Part shown: positions 26,413-36,436 of the stretch, in pieces
Numbering within the stretch: the stretch's first letter is position 1
Layout: every line of letters begins with the position of its first letter
Source: Paraburkholderia sp. D15
GTDB taxonomy: Bacteria; Pseudomonadota; Gammaproteobacteria; Burkholderiales; Burkholderiaceae
Direction of reading: 5' to 3'
DNA: 64,000 nucleotides
Assembly (NCBI RefSeq): GCF_029910215.1
Contig: NZ_CP110395.1
Coordinates: 2,666,001-2,730,000 of the forward strand
Position numbers and translations under genes: made by a program
The notes under the pieces: model-generated
The model's input: the letters and a program-made list of their open reading frames with translations, nothing else
Told to the model about the DNA's origin: nothing
Database searches by the model: none

Positions 26413-26649
26413 TGCACGAACAGCAGCTTAGCGAATTTCCAGCGATTTTTTTCGTGACTTCGGGCGCGCCGATTTCGCTATTCCGTTCGGCTCGGGTTCG
26501 ATCCGGTTTCGTTTGCGCGTTCGGGCGCAAATCGGCACTGGGCGAGCGACGAGGCTGAAATCCGCGCTCGAATGCAGAATCGAACAAGACGCCCGCCGTC
26601 GCGAGCCGCTATTCTCCCGACCATTCCAGTTTTCTTGCAGGGGCAGTTC

Positions 26650-27627
26650 ATGCAGCGCGGTGTGGCATATGGAGTTCTGGCCGGCGCCCTATGGGGCATG
26701 GTTTTTCTGGTGCCGCGCATGCTGCCCGACTTTTCGCCGCTGCTGCTGAGCGCCGGCCGCTACACGATGTACGGCATCGTCTCGCTGGCCGCCGCGCTGC
26801 CGATGGCGCGCTCGCTCGTCAAACGCCTGTCGCGGGAGGATCTTGCCGCGCTGGTGAAACTCGCGCTGGCCGGCAACCTGCTCTACTACCTGCTGCTGAC
26901 GGCCGCCGTGCATCTGATCGGGATCGCGCCGGCGTCGCTGATCGTCGGCGTACTGCCCGTCACGGTCACCCTACTCGGCCGGCGCGATCATGGCGCCGTA
27001 CCGCTCGCGCGCCTCGCCTGGCCGCTCGCGATGGTGATGGCCGGCATTGTCTGCATCAACGTGGACGTCTTCACTCTCGCCGACGGCACGCCGTCGAGCA
27101 TCGCGACGAAGCTGGCCGGCCTCGCCTGCGCAATCGGCGCGCTGGCCTGCTGGACCTGGTTCGCGGTCGAGAACGCCCGCTATCTGCAGCGTCAGACGCA
27201 TTTCAGCGGCAACGAGTGGTCATTGTTGTGGGGAGTGGTGACCGGCGCGCTCGGCGCGGCCATGTGGCTGATCATCGCACTGCTGCCGCCGGGCAGCCCG
27301 CAAGGCGAACTGGCCGACGCCCGCTGGCATACGTTCTGGATGCTGAATCTGGCGGTCGCGATCGGCGCGTCGTGGCTCGGCAACGGACTGTGGAACGCCG
27401 CGTCGAAGCGACTGCCGTTGACGCTGTCCGGCCAGATGATCGTGTTCGAGACGCTGTTCGCGCTGCTGTACGGATTTATCTACGACCAGCGGCTGCCGCG
27501 TCCGCTGGAGATCGCGGCGATTCTGCTGCTGGTGGCGGGCGTGTGCTGGTCGGTGCGCCAGCATGCGGACGACGATTCGTCCGGCGCGGCGCCGCTGGGC
27601 AAGAAGGCGCAGGCGTCCGCGCCTTAG
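26650..27627 (+). CDS. DMT-superfamily (EamA) transporter
   Basis: This 325-residue membrane protein has ten predicted membrane segments in two halves of the EamA type (GVLAGALWGMVFLVPRMLP at the start; GASWLGNGLWNAASKRLPLT and TLFALLYGFIYDQRLPRPLE in the second half). Members export amino acids or other metabolites; the substrate is unknown here. The ATG at 26650 (MQRGVAYG) directly precedes the first helix; an earlier in-frame ATG at 26572 would add an Arg-rich stretch and is not favoured. It converges with rnfH, leaving 14 bases between stops. Confidence 0.85.
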   Translation: MQRGVAYGVLAGALWGMVFLVPRMLPDFSPLLLSAGRYTMYGIVSLAAALPMARSLVKRLSREDLAALVKLALAGNLLYYLLLTAAVHLIGIAPASLIVGVLPVTVTLLGRRDHGAVPLARLAWPLAMVMAGIVCINVDVFTLADGTPSSIATKLAGLACAIGALACWTWFAVENARYLQRQTHFSGNEWSLLWGVVTGALGAAMWLIIALLPPGSPQGELADARWHTFWMLNLAVAIGASWLGNGLWNAASKRLPLTLSGQMIVFETLFALLYGFIYDQRLPRPLEIAAILLLVAGVCWSVRQHADDDSSGAAPLGKKAQASAP

Positions 27628-27641
27628 GACGGGCGCAGCGC

Positions 27642-27992
27642 CTAAGCCGAACCCGGAGCCTGGCGCGAATCCCGGTTCTGCCAGCGCCGCCCTTCGATCG
27701 AACCCGCCTTCCGGGTTTTCTCCACGCGCCGTTGCCGCGACAGCTTCGGATCGACCAGCAGCGGCCGGTAAATCTCGACGCGGTCATGATCGGCAAGCAC
27801 CGTATCGAGCGTCTTCACCTTGCCGAACACGCCGACCTTCTGCGTAGCCAGATCGATACGCGGAAAGCGTTGCAGGATGCCGCTCGCGTCCAGCGCCTGC
27901 TGCAACGTGGCGCCTTCGGGCAGTTCGACGACGACGAGTGCCTGCTCGTCCGCCGTCGCGTAACACACTTCGACCGACAGACGCGCGCTCAT
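27642..27992 (-). CDS. rnfH: RnfH-family ubiquitin-like protein
   Basis: This 116-residue protein has the RnfH/YfjF beta-grasp fold signature: LSVEVCYATADEQALVVVEL, then LATQKVGVFGKV and the motif DRVEIYRPLLVDPK. It overlaps ratA by 4 bases (ATGA), the conserved ratA-rnfH pair. Its exact role is not settled; despite the name it is usually not linked to the Rnf complex. The C-terminal ~25 residues are basic and variable. Confidence 0.9.
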   Translation of the reverse strand: MSARLSVEVCYATADEQALVVVELPEGATLQQALDASGILQRFPRIDLATQKVGVFGKVKTLDTVLADHDRVEIYRPLLVDPKLSRQRRVEKTRKAGSIEGRRWQNRDSRQAPGSA

Positions 27993-28426
27993 GCCTTGCC
28001 GTAGCGCTGATCGGCGCGCTTCACGAACGATTCGACGAAGGTGTTCGCAATATGGTTGAACACCGGCCCGATGATCTTCTCGAGAATGATGTTGGTGAAT
28101 TCGTAGTGCAGCGCGAATTCGATCTTGCAGGCGTCCGCGCGCAGCGGCGTGAAGCGCCAGAAGCCGGTGAACTTGCGGAACGGGCCGTCCGCGAATTCCA
28201 TGTCGATGCGGGTGGGCCGCTCCATGCTGTTGCGCGTGGCGAAGTGCTGCTTGATGCCCTTGAAATTGATGTCGATCTTCGCTTCCATGCCGTTCTCGTC
28301 CTGCCGGCGGATTTCGACGCCTCCGCACCACGGCAGGAAATTGGGGTAATCGGCGACGTCGGTGACGAGGTCGAACATCTGTTCCGCCGAATGACGGATC
28401 AACACGGTTTTCTGGACATCTGCCAT
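27989..28426 (-). CDS. ratA: RatA-family START/COQ10-like protein
   Basis: This 145-residue START-fold protein of the RatA/Coq10 type has SAEQMFDLVTDVADYPNFLP, CGGVEI and FKGIKQHFATRN. In E. coli RatA was reported to block 70S assembly; COQ10-like lipid binding is also proposed. The ATG at 28426 (MADVQKTVLI) is chosen over one at 28447. It is divergent from smpB, 101 bases apart, as in most proteobacteria. Confidence 0.9.
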   Translation of the reverse strand: MADVQKTVLIRHSAEQMFDLVTDVADYPNFLPWCGGVEIRRQDENGMEAKIDINFKGIKQHFATRNSMERPTRIDMEFADGPFRKFTGFWRFTPLRADACKIEFALHYEFTNIILEKIIGPVFNHIANTFVESFVKRADQRYGKA

Positions 28427-28527
28427 AAATTGAACAGCGCGCGGCAAGGGTGGACGAAGCGCGGCGGGCTTTCCTGGCCCCGCTTTGCTAAAATCGTGAT
28501 TTTAAACGAGTTGGGCACTTTCCATTC

Positions 28528-28968
28528 ATGAGCATTATCGACAACAGAAAAGCCTTCTACGACTATTCGGTCGAAGAACGCTATGAAGCAGGGCTCGTGC
28601 TCGAAGGATGGGAGGTCAAGGCGCTGCGCGCCGGGCGCGGCCAGATCAAGGAAGGTTACGTCGTGATCAAAAACAACGAACTGTTCCTGATCGGCACGCA
28701 CATCAGCCCGCTGCCCGAAGCCTCGACCCACATCAATCCCGACCCGGTCCGCACGCGCAAGCTGCTGCTGCACGCCGAGCAGATCAGCAAACTGATCGGC
28801 AAGGTCGAGCAACGCGGCTATACGCTCGTGCCGCTGAACTTCCACTACAAGGGCGGCCGCGTCAAATGCGAGATCGGTCTCGCCAAGGGCAAGAAACTGC
28901 ACGACAAGCGCGAAAGCGAGAAGAAGCGCGATTGGGAGCGCGAAAAGGCGCGCTTGATGCGCTCGTAG
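28528..28968 (+). CDS. smpB: SsrA-binding protein SmpB
   Basis: This 146-residue protein binds tmRNA and delivers it to stalled ribosomes for trans-translation. It shows the SmpB core ([20 protein letters not shown], then LIGTHISPL) and a Lys/Arg-rich C-terminal tail ([19 protein letters not shown]), which enters the mRNA channel. Length is normal. The tmRNA gene itself is not in this window. A possible -10 TAAAAT lies at 28489-28494. A strong terminator follows at 29064-29099. Confidence 0.97.
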   Translation: MSIIDNRKAFYDYSVEERYEAGLVLEGWEVKALRAGRGQIKEGYVVIKNNELFLIGTHISPLPEASTHINPDPVRTRKLLLHAEQISKLIGKVEQRGYTLVPLNFHYKGGRVKCEIGLAKGKKLHDKRESEKKRDWEREKARLMRS

Positions 28969-29063
28969 CATCGCGCCGTTCAATTTCAATGTGAGCGAAT
29001 GCGCGCATTTGCCGCGCGGCGCGCCCCGGTCGCCCCATTACGCGTTACGCGCACACGCTTGAA

Positions 29064-29099
29064 CAAAAAAATGGCCCGCTTTGGAAGCGGGCCATTTTT
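29064..29099. terminator. Bidirectional Rho-independent terminator after smpB
   Basis: An 11-bp perfect stem ATGGCCCGCTT / AAGCGGGCCAT (29071-29081, 29085-29095) has a 3-base loop, an A-tract before and a T-tract after. It lies between the convergent smpB and the SPFH gene and can serve both. Confidence 0.9.
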
Positions 29100-29158
29100 C
29101 GTTCAGATGCATGGAACGGAGAAAGCCGACGCGAGTGCCGGCGCGGGCCGGCCTCACG

Positions 29159-30094
29159 TCAACGCCCTTCAGGCACGCCTTTGCCCTTGTTCACGATCGT
29201 CAACGCCGACGCGATCATCGAACTCATATCCGACAGATTCCCCGGCACGATCAGCGTGGTGCCCTGCCTGGCCAGGTTGCCGAACGCGTTCACGTACTGT
29301 TCGGCCACCTTCAGGTTCACCGCTTCCATCCCGCCGTTCGACTGGATCGCCGCCGCGATTTTCTGGATCGCCTGCGAGTTCGCCTCGGCCACGGCCAGAA
29401 TCGCCGCCGCCTGCCCTTGCGCCTGATTGATCGCCGCCTGACGCTCGCCCTCGGACTTCTGGATCGCCGCCTCGCGTCCGCCCGACGCGATATTGATCTG
29501 CTCCTGCTTACGCCCTTCGGACGCCGCGATCAGCGCGCGCTTTTCGCGCTCGGCGGTGATCTGCGCCTGCATCGCGTGGAGGATTTCCTTCGGCGGCGTC
29601 AAATCCTTGATTTCGTAGCGCAGCACCTTCACACCCCAGTTCGACGCCGCTTCATCCAGCGACGACACGATGCTGTGATTGATGAAATCGCGCTCCTCGA
29701 ACGTCTTGTCGAGTTCGAGCTTGCCGATCACCGAGCGCAGCGTGGTCTGCGACAACTGCGTGATCGCGAACACAAAATTGCTTGATCCGTACGACGCCTT
29801 CATCGGATCCGTGACCTGAAAATACAGCACGCCGTCCACCTGCAACTGCGTGTTGTCGCGCGTGATACATACCTGGCTCGGCACTTCCAGCGGGATTTCC
29901 TTGAGGATGTGCTTGTACGCGATCCGGTCGACGAACGGCACCGCGAAGCTTAGGCCCGGCGTCAGCGTGCGGTGATAGCGGCCGAGCCGTTCGAGCACCC
30001 ACGCGTGTTGCTGCGGGACGATCTTGAGCGTCTGCGCGGCAGTCACGATGACGATGATCAGCAGTACTACCCCGACGATAGTCGATACATCCAT
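29159..30094 (-). CDS. SPFH/Band 7 membrane protein, QmcA-like
   Basis: This 311-residue stomatin-like protein has an N-terminal membrane anchor (IVGVVLLIIVIVTAAQTL), the Band 7 domain (VPQQHAWVLERLGRY to LRYEIKDLTPP) and a helical segment rich in Ala/Gln/Glu (about residues 175-260) that drives oligomerisation. QmcA/HflK-type proteins scaffold membrane microdomains and proteases. The ATG at 30094 (MDVSTIVG) is right before the anchor. The nfeD-type gene lies 136 bases upstream on the same strand, the usual partner. Confidence 0.9.
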   Translation of the reverse strand: MDVSTIVGVVLLIIVIVTAAQTLKIVPQQHAWVLERLGRYHRTLTPGLSFAVPFVDRIAYKHILKEIPLEVPSQVCITRDNTQLQVDGVLYFQVTDPMKASYGSSNFVFAITQLSQTTLRSVIGKLELDKTFEERDFINHSIVSSLDEAASNWGVKVLRYEIKDLTPPKEILHAMQAQITAEREKRALIAASEGRKQEQINIASGGREAAIQKSEGERQAAINQAQGQAAAILAVAEANSQAIQKIAAAIQSNGGMEAVNLKVAEQYVNAFGNLARQGTTLIVPGNLSDMSSMIASALTIVNKGKGVPEGR

Positions 30095-30230
30095 TGTTGT
30101 TCTCCGGTCCGTACTCGATTGGTTGCGTGAAAATGGGTTGGGTTGGGTGCGGGAATGGGTCCCGGCGGTCTCGCTCCCGGCCCTCAACGCCGGCCGGGGC
30201 CGCCCGTCGGATCGAGAACGCGCGGCGCGT

Positions 30231-30674
30231 TCAGGCGTCCACCGTCCGCCTGCTGGCGATCACCACCAGACAACTGCCGTTCAGCGCGGTGATTTCATAA
30301 AGATGCGCGTCTTCCGGCTCGCCGGGCGCAAGCTCGACGTCCCACGCGGCGCCGCGATAGTTTGCGCGAGCGCGACGCGCCTGCCACGCGTCGACGGTCA
30401 AGGTCTGGCCGATATCAAGGTTGACGTCCGGATTGCGCGACGCGTCCTTGCGCGCCCGGCGGCCGAAACGCGAGCGGCGCAGCAGCAGCACCGCGGCCAG
30501 CGCGACCACGGCCGCCACCACGAATTGCACGGAAGCAGGCGCACCGGCAATGTGTGCGAGCGCCGCCGCGGCGAAACCCAACGCGATCATCAGCAGATAG
30601 AACGTGCCGCTCATCAACTCCAGCACGACAAGCACGCCCGCACCGATCCACCAGAACAGTCCACCTGGCGCCAC
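30231..30674 (-). CDS. NfeD-family membrane protein
   Basis: This 147-residue short NfeD protein has two or three hydrophobic segments (LFWWIGAGVLVVLELMSG, LMIALGFAAAALAHIAG, VAAVVALAAVLLL) and a C-terminal OB-fold (IGQTLTVDAW, YRGAAWDVEL). It partners SPFH proteins such as the gene downstream. The likely start is the GTG at 30674, preceded by GGAGG with a 6-base spacing; no ATG is well placed. A terminator-like hairpin lies directly upstream at 30693-30719. Confidence 0.85.
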   Translation of the reverse strand: MAPGGLFWWIGAGVLVVLELMSGTFYLLMIALGFAAAALAHIAGAPASVQFVVAAVVALAAVLLLRRSRFGRRARKDASRNPDVNLDIGQTLTVDAWQARRARANYRGAAWDVELAPGEPEDAHLYEITALNGSCLVVIASRRTVDA

Positions 30675-30692
30675 ATTGACCTCCACAAAGCA

Positions 30693-30719
30693 AAACACCC
30701 CGGATCTACCGGGGTGTTT
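30693..30719. terminator. Hairpin terminator between ppsA and nfeD
   Basis: A perfect 11-bp stem AAACACCCCGG / CCGGGGTGTTT with a 5-base loop lies just upstream of nfeD and 138 bases past the ppsA stop. Read on the minus strand the stem itself ends in TTT. It probably ends ppsA transcripts. Confidence 0.7.
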
Positions 30720-30809
30720 ATAGCACGAAGCTGGTGCATCGAACGGGGGTTGCGACACGCCTGGACACACATTTGGCACAGCGATCCGCGCCCCCCCGCG
30801 TCACGTTAT

Positions 30810-30834
30810 GCATGCCGCTTAAGAAGCGGCATGC
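30810..30834. terminator. Second hairpin after ppsA
   Basis: An 11-bp perfect stem GCATGCCGCTT / AAGCGGCATGC with a 3-base loop lies 22 bases after the ppsA stop. No T-run follows, so it may protect the mRNA 3' end rather than terminate. Confidence 0.5.
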
Positions 30835-30856
30835 GGTACGCGCTTATTGCCAACTC

Positions 30857-33262
30857 TTATTGCTTCGTCGACTGCGCCAGTTGCTGCCACGTCTCGATGA
30901 TCGAGTCCGGGTTCAGCGAGATCGACTTGATGCCCTCGGCGGTCAGCCACTGCGCGAAATCCGGATGATCCGACGGACCTTGACCGCAGATACCGACATA
31001 CTTGTTCAACCGCAGGCAAGTTTCGATCGCGCGCTTGAGCATGAACTTGACCGCCGGGTCGCGTTCGTCGAAGTCGACGGCCAGCAACTCCATGCCGGAA
31101 TCGCGGTCCAGCCCGAGCGTGAGCTGCGTGAGGTCGTTCGAACCGATCGAAAAACCGTCGAAGAATTGCAGGAATTCCTCGGCGAGAATCGCGTTCGACG
31201 GCACTTCGCACATCATGATCAGGCGCAGGCCGTGATCGCCGCGCTTCAGGCCGAACTTGGCGAGCAGCCCGATCACGCGCTCCGCCTGCTTCAGCGTACG
31301 CACGAACGGCACCATGATCTCGACGTTGTCGAGGCCCATTTCCTCGCGCACCTTCTTCAGCGCGATGCATTCCATCTGGAACGCCTCGGCGAAGTCGTCG
31401 GCGATGTAGCGCGACGCACCGCGGAAACCGAGCATCGGGTTTTCTTCGTCCGGCTCGTAACGCGAACCGCCGATCAGCTTCTTGTACTCGTTCGACTTGA
31501 AGTCCGACAGACGCACGATCACGGGCTTCGGATAGAACGCCGCCGCGATCGTCGCGATCCCTTCGGTCAGCTTGTCGACGTAGAACGCGCGCGGCGATGC
31601 GTGACCGCGAGCGACGCTTTCCACCGCCTTCTTCAAGTCCTGATCGATGTTCGGGTACTCGAGAATCGCCTTCGGATGCACGCCGATGTTGTTGTTGATG
31701 ATGAACTCGAGACGCGCCAGACCCACGCCCGCGTTCGGCAGTTGCGAGAAATCGAAGGCCAGTTGCGGATTGCCGACGTTCATCATGATCTTCACCGGAA
31801 TCGGCGGCAGTTCGCCGCGCTGCACTTCGGTGACTTCCGTTTCGAGCAGACCGTCGTAGATCTTGCCTTCGTCGCCTTCCGCGCACGACACGGTGACGAG
31901 CGAGCCTTCCTTCAGCACGTCGGTCGCATCGCCGCAGCCGACCACGGCCGGCACGCCCAGCTCACGCGCGATGATCGCCGCGTGGCAGGTACGCCCGCCG
32001 CGATTCGTGACGATCGCCGACGCGCGCTTCATCACCGGCTCCCAGTTCGGGTCGGTCATGTCGGCGACCAGCACGTCGCCCGGCTGCACACGGTCCATTT
32101 CCGACGGATCGTGAATCACCCGCACCGGACCCGCGCCGATCTTCTGACCGATCGCGCGGCCGGTGGCCAGCACGTTCGACTGCCCCTTCAGCTTGAAGCG
32201 CTGCTCGGCCTTGCCGGTGGCCTGGCTCTTCACCGTTTCCGGACGCGCCTGCAGGATGAAGATCTTGCCGTCGCGACCGTCCTTGCCCCACTCGATGTCC
32301 ATCGGACGCTCGTAGTGCTTTTCGATGATGACCGCGTATTTCGCGAGCTCGATCACGTCTTCGTCGGTGATCGAGAAACGGTTGCGCTGCTCGTGCGTCA
32401 CGTCGACGGTCTTCACGCGGCCTTCTTCACCGGCCTTCGTGAATTCCATCTTGATGAGCTTCGAGCCGATCGAACGGCGGATGATCGGGTACTTGCCCTG
32501 CGCGAGCGTGGTCTTGAAGACGTAGAACTCGTCCGGATTCACCGCGCCCTGCACCACGGTTTCGCCCAGGCCGTAGCTCGACGTGATGAACACGGCGTCC
32601 TTGAAGCCCGATTCCGTGTCCAGCGTGAACATCACGCCGGCCGCGCCGACGTCCGAGCGCACCATGCGCTGCACGCCCGCCGACAACGCGACTTCAGCAT
32701 GCGTGAAGCCCTTGTGGACGCGATAGGAGATAGCGCGGTCGTTGTACAGCGACGCGAACACGTGCTTCATGCGATCGAGCACGTCGTCGATGCCGACCAC
32801 GTTGAGATAGCTTTCCTGCTGACCCGCGAACGATGCGTCCGGCAAGTCTTCCGCCGTCGCCGACGAGCGCACGGCGAACGACAGCTCTTCAGGCGAGCTG
32901 TTTTGCAGGGTGTCGAAACCCGCGCGGATATCCGCTTCGAGTTGCGGCTGCAGCGGCGCGTCGACGATCCATTGACGGATCTCCTTGCCCGCTTCGGCGA
33001 GCGCCTTCACGTCGTCGACGTCGAGCGTCTCGAGACGTTTGGCGATGCGTTCGGTCAGATTGTTGTGATGCAGGAAGTCACGGAATGCCAGCGCCGTGGT
33101 GGCGAAACCGGTGGGCACGCGCACGCCGGCTTCAGCGAGCTGACTGATCATCTCGCCAAGCGACGCGTTCTTGCCGCCGACAATCTCCACATCGGTCATC
33201 CGCAACTGCTCGAACGGAACTACATACGCCTTATCCTTTGCGACGGTAACTGCGTTAGTCAT
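30857..33262 (-). CDS. ppsA: Phosphoenolpyruvate synthase
   Basis: This 801-residue enzyme makes phosphoenolpyruvate from pyruvate and ATP for gluconeogenesis. The N-terminal ATP-grasp domain ([32 protein letters not shown]) is followed by the swivelling phospho-His domain with [15 protein letters not shown] and the C-terminal PEP-binding barrel ([18 protein letters not shown]). All key motifs are intact. The ATG at 33262 ([10 protein letters not shown]) is used. It is divergent from ppsR, which encodes the kinase/phosphorylase that switches it off and on. Confidence 0.97.
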   Translation of the reverse strand: MTNAVTVAKDKAYVVPFEQLRMTDVEIVGGKNASLGEMISQLAEAGVRVPTGFATTALAFRDFLHHNNLTERIAKRLETLDVDDVKALAEAGKEIRQWIVDAPLQPQLEADIRAGFDTLQNSSPEELSFAVRSSATAEDLPDASFAGQQESYLNVVGIDDVLDRMKHVFASLYNDRAISYRVHKGFTHAEVALSAGVQRMVRSDVGAAGVMFTLDTESGFKDAVFITSSYGLGETVVQGAVNPDEFYVFKTTLAQGKYPIIRRSIGSKLIKMEFTKAGEEGRVKTVDVTHEQRNRFSITDEDVIELAKYAVIIEKHYERPMDIEWGKDGRDGKIFILQARPETVKSQATGKAEQRFKLKGQSNVLATGRAIGQKIGAGPVRVIHDPSEMDRVQPGDVLVADMTDPNWEPVMKRASAIVTNRGGRTCHAAIIARELGVPAVVGCGDATDVLKEGSLVTVSCAEGDEGKIYDGLLETEVTEVQRGELPPIPVKIMMNVGNPQLAFDFSQLPNAGVGLARLEFIINNNIGVHPKAILEYPNIDQDLKKAVESVARGHASPRAFYVDKLTEGIATIAAAFYPKPVIVRLSDFKSNEYKKLIGGSRYEPDEENPMLGFRGASRYIADDFAEAFQMECIALKKVREEMGLDNVEIMVPFVRTLKQAERVIGLLAKFGLKRGDHGLRLIMMCEVPSNAILAEEFLQFFDGFSIGSNDLTQLTLGLDRDSGMELLAVDFDERDPAVKFMLKRAIETCLRLNKYVGICGQGPSDHPDFAQWLTAEGIKSISLNPDSIIETWQQLAQSTKQ

Positions 33263-33809
33263 ACAAGCCCCTAAGTGTGAAAGAAATTCACGGCTGTGCA
33301 AGTGGGCTCGAACGCGAGGCGCCTATTGGAAGCGTGATCTCGCGTCTTGCACAACCTGTTGGAGAAGCAATCGCCTTCGGCATTGCCAAAACCGGGACGG
33401 ATCGGCGACGAAGCCCGCGAATGGCCGAAATTACCAGCCAATTCACCACATTCACCGCACGTTACCGGCAGAAGGCGACGCGTTAAACGACCGTTCACGG
33501 TAAGTTAGACGCCAATCGCCTGCAATTGCTTATCCAACAGGTTGCCGCTATTCTACCGTGCCGACTCTCAAAATGTGACTGTCGGACGAGAAATGCGCCT
33601 CGAATCGCGCGCCGGACCGGCCGGCGGGCTTCAAAGCACTGGCGGCCGTCATGCCATTGCGATGCCCATCGTCATCCGGACGCAATTGCGGTGCCCACGG
33701 CGCGCCGCGTCGACCCGCTGCATGCGCCGGTTAGCCACCGGGCAGCGAGGTTCGCGCGGCGCTGTTTGCTTCGAGCGCGTCGTTCCGCTCACGTTCCCCA
33801 GCCCCACTG
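33263..33809. other. Divergent ppsA/ppsR control region
   Basis: These 547 bases hold no convincing gene and should contain both promoters. I could not find a pair of hexamers that stands out. The stretch is long for this compact region, so a small RNA or binding sites are possible. Confidence 0.4.
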
Positions 33810-34625
33810 ATGCCGCCCACCGTATTCATCGTCTCCGACGGTACCGGGATCACTGCCGAAACCTTCGCGCATTCGATCCTCTCCCAGTTCGACCAGAAAT
33901 TCCGCCTGGTTCGCGTGCCCTTCGTCGACTCGACCGAAAAGGCCTACGCGACGCTCGAAAAAATCAACGAAGCGGTCGCGCAGGACGGCCGTCGTCCAAT
34001 CGTGTTCACCACGCTGGTGGACAGCGCGTCGAACCAGATCGTGAAAGGCTCGAATGCGCTGGTGCTGGACATGTTCCAGACCTTCGTCGAGCCGCTCGAA
34101 CAGGAACTCGAACTGAAGTCGAGCCACGCGATGGGCCGTGGTCACCAGAACGCGGACACCGAGGAGTACAAGAACCGGATCGAAGCGATCAACTTTTCGC
34201 TCGCGCACGATGACGGTCAATCGAACCGCAATCTGGCCGACGCCGACGTGATCCTGGTGGGCGTCTCGCGCAGCGGCAAAACGCCGACCAGCCTGTATCT
34301 GGCCATGCAGTACGGGGTGAAGGCGGCGAACTATCCGCTGATTCCGGAGGACTTCGAGCGCGGCAAGCTGCCCACGCCGTTGCTTGCGCATCGGCAGAAG
34401 ATGTTTGGTTTGTCGATCGATCCGCAGCGGCTGTCGGAGATCCGCAACGAGCGCCGGCCCGGCAGCAAGTATGCGGCGCCGGAAAATTGCCGTTACGAGA
34501 TCAACGAAGCCGAGGCGATGATGCGGCGCGAAGGGATCAAGTGGCTGTCGTCGACGCACAAATCGATCGAGGAGATCGCGACGACGATCCTGCAGGAGAT
34601 CAAGCTGGACCGGCCGTCGTATTGA
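33810..34625 (+). CDS. ppsR: PEP synthase regulatory protein PpsR (DUF299 kinase/phosphorylase)
   Basis: This 271-residue bifunctional regulator uses ADP to phosphorylate and inactivate PEP synthase on a Thr next to its active His, and removes the phosphate by phosphorolysis. The family start [20 protein letters not shown] and the P-loop [11 protein letters not shown] are present. Its position opposite ppsA fits the target. Confidence 0.95.
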   Translation: MPPTVFIVSDGTGITAETFAHSILSQFDQKFRLVRVPFVDSTEKAYATLEKINEAVAQDGRRPIVFTTLVDSASNQIVKGSNALVLDMFQTFVEPLEQELELKSSHAMGRGHQNADTEEYKNRIEAINFSLAHDDGQSNRNLADADVILVGVSRSGKTPTSLYLAMQYGVKAANYPLIPEDFERGKLPTPLLAHRQKMFGLSIDPQRLSEIRNERRPGSKYAAPENCRYEINEAEAMMRREGIKWLSSTHKSIEEIATTILQEIKLDRPSY

Positions 34626-34703
34626 TCGTTGGGGCCGCTGGGAGCGCTGGGGGCGCTGTGGTCGTTGCAGTTGACCGCGTTGTTAGCGCGGTCTCACCGC
34701 GTT

Positions 34704-35498
34704 TTATCCGCGCCCTCGCCCGCCGCGCTGCTGGCGGCACTGTTCGAACACGCACACCGCCGCCGCGGCCGCCACGTTAAGCGATTCCATGCCGCCCGGC
34801 TGCGGAATCGTCACCCGCATCGACACCGCGTCGCGCCAGATCTGCGACACCCCCGCGCCCTCGTTGCCGAACACCCATGCGAGCGGACCACCCAGATCGC
34901 AGTCGTAGATCGCTTCGGCGCCGTGCGAATCGGTGATGACGATCGGCACGCTCAGACGATCGATCAGCGTTTGCGCGTCCACGTCCTCGTGAATCTGCAA
35001 AAGGAAATGCGCGCCCATCCCCGAGCGCAGCACCTTCGAGGACCACGCGTACGCCGTACCCGGCGCGCAGAACACCTGCTGGATACCGGCCGCCGCCGCG
35101 CTGCGCAGAATCGAGCCGACGTTGCCGGCATCCTGCACGCCGTCGAGCACGAGACAGGTCTGCGCGACTTTCTCCGGCAACGGCGTATCCAGCTTATCCA
35201 CCAGCAGCAGAATCCCGACGCCATGCACGACGTTCGACAGTTGCCCGAACAACGCATCCGGCAGCGTCACGACCCGATGTTCGTCGACCCGCGCGACGAT
35301 CGCGCGCGCTTCGTCGTGCGCAAGCGCGCCGTCGGTGACGACGCACAGTTCCGGTTGCCCGGCGACGTCGAGATACGCGCTCGCCAGATGAAAACCTTCG
35401 AGCAACGCCTGGCCGCCCCGACGCTGTTGATGCGTCGAGCCGGCCAGTGCCTTGAGGCGTTTATAGAGCGGGTTGTCGCGCGAGGTGATGGCTTTCAC
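34704..35498 (-). CDS. TrmH/SpoU-family RNA 2'-O-methyltransferase
   Basis: This 264-residue SPOUT methyltransferase has an N-terminal substrate-binding domain (SRDNPLYKRLKALA) and the trefoil-knot motifs LVLDGVQDAGNVGSILRSAA, WVFGNEGAGVS and IPQPGGMESLNVAAAAAV. These bind S-adenosylmethionine. It resembles the RlmB/TsnR-type enzymes acting on 23S rRNA, but the target base is not certain. It lies downstream of rnhB on the same strand but is separated from it by a strong hairpin, so it may be transcribed apart. It converges with ppsR. Confidence 0.88.
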   Translation of the reverse strand: MKAITSRDNPLYKRLKALAGSTHQQRRGGQALLEGFHLASAYLDVAGQPELCVVTDGALAHDEARAIVARVDEHRVVTLPDALFGQLSNVVHGVGILLLVDKLDTPLPEKVAQTCLVLDGVQDAGNVGSILRSAAAAGIQQVFCAPGTAYAWSSKVLRSGMGAHFLLQIHEDVDAQTLIDRLSVPIVITDSHGAEAIYDCDLGGPLAWVFGNEGAGVSQIWRDAVSMRVTIPQPGGMESLNVAAAAAVCVFEQCRQQRGGRGRG

Positions 35499-35531
35499 GG
35501 GCAGCGAAGACGGTTAAGAGTGAGAAAAGCA

Positions 35532-35565
35532 TGAACGCCGCGCGACGGCGGCCGCGCGGCGTTCA
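35532..35565 (-). terminator. Terminator after rnhB (end of the lpx operon)
   Basis: A perfect 13-bp stem TGAACGCCGCGCG / CGCGCGGCGTTCA with an 8-base loop is followed on the minus strand by TGCTTTTCT. It lies 98 bases past the rnhB stop. Confidence 0.65.
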
Positions 35566-35662
35566 CAAGGTGACTTGAATAGTTTAGACGGCTCAGGCGC
35601 TTTATGCGGCGCGCAGGCTTCGTACGCCGTGCACGCCTGATACGCTCTTCTGCAGTTACGCG

Positions 35663-36436
35663 CTACACGCCGCTGCGCTCGCCGAACGCATCGTCGTCGA
35701 GCGTCGCACCGGTGGTCAGCGTGGCGGGCACGAGGATCACGTCGCCCGTGGCTTGCAAATGCACACCGCCACTCGCGCCGAAAAAGCGCACATGCGCCTC
35801 GCGAACCGGCGCGAACGAGCGCCGATGATGCTCGCACGGCCCATGTTCGCGCAGCGCCGCAAGATGCTGCGGCGTGCCGTAACCGGCATGCGCATTGAAG
35901 CCGTACACCGGAAACGCCTGATGCAGTTCGAGCAACATCCGGTCGCGCGTGACCTTGGCGAGAATCGACGCCGCCGAAATGCTTTTGACGAGCGCGTCGC
36001 CGCCGATCACCGCCTCGCTGCGCACGCTCAGCGTTGGACAACGATTGCCGTCGATCTTCACGAGCGTCGGCACGACCGACAGCCCCTCGACCGCACGCTT
36101 CATTGCGAGCATGGTCGCGTGCAGGATATTCAGCGAATCGATTTCCTCGACACTCGCGGACGCGATGCAATACGCCAACGCCCGCTCGACGATCTTGTCG
36201 TACAGTTCGTCGCGCTTTTTCGCGCTGAGCGCCTTCGAATCGTCGAGGCCGCGGATCATCGGTTTCGACGGATCGAAGATCACCGCCGCCGCGACGACCG
36301 GACCGGCCAGCGGACCGCGGCCGGCTTCGTCGACGCCGCAGACGATCTCGTCGGGCGTATCGAAGTTCAGACCGGTCTGCTGCGCGGCGGCGCCCGCCAC
36401 GGAAGCCTTGCGGCGCGGTGCACGAGCCGCGGTCAT
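35663..36436 (-). CDS. rnhB: Ribonuclease HII
   Basis: This 257-residue RNase HII removes RNA from RNA-DNA hybrids and misincorporated ribonucleotides. It has [17 protein letters not shown] with the first catalytic Asp-Glu pair, GLDDSKALS, the second Asp region [10 protein letters not shown] and the later [15 protein letters not shown] ~30-residue Ala/Arg-rich leader precedes the core. The start overlaps lpxB by 4 bases, so it closes the lpxD-fabZ-lpxA-lpxB-rnhB run. Confidence 0.95.
   Translation of the reverse strand: MTAARAPRRKASVAGAAAQQTGLNFDTPDEIVCGVDEAGRGPLAGPVVAAAVIFDPSKPMIRGLDDSKALSAKKRDELYDKIVERALAYCIASASVEEIDSLNILHATMLAMKRAVEGLSVVPTLVKIDGNRCPTLSVRSEAVIGGDALVKSISAASILAKVTRDRMLLELHQAFPVYGFNAHAGYGTPQHLAALREHGPCEHHRRSFAPVREAHVRFFGASGGVHLQATGDVILVPATLTTGATLDDDAFGERSGV

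Noticed and set aside
24906..26558. 550-residue plus-strand frame opposite guaB
   Set aside because: Antisense of a fully conserved guaB with biased composition.
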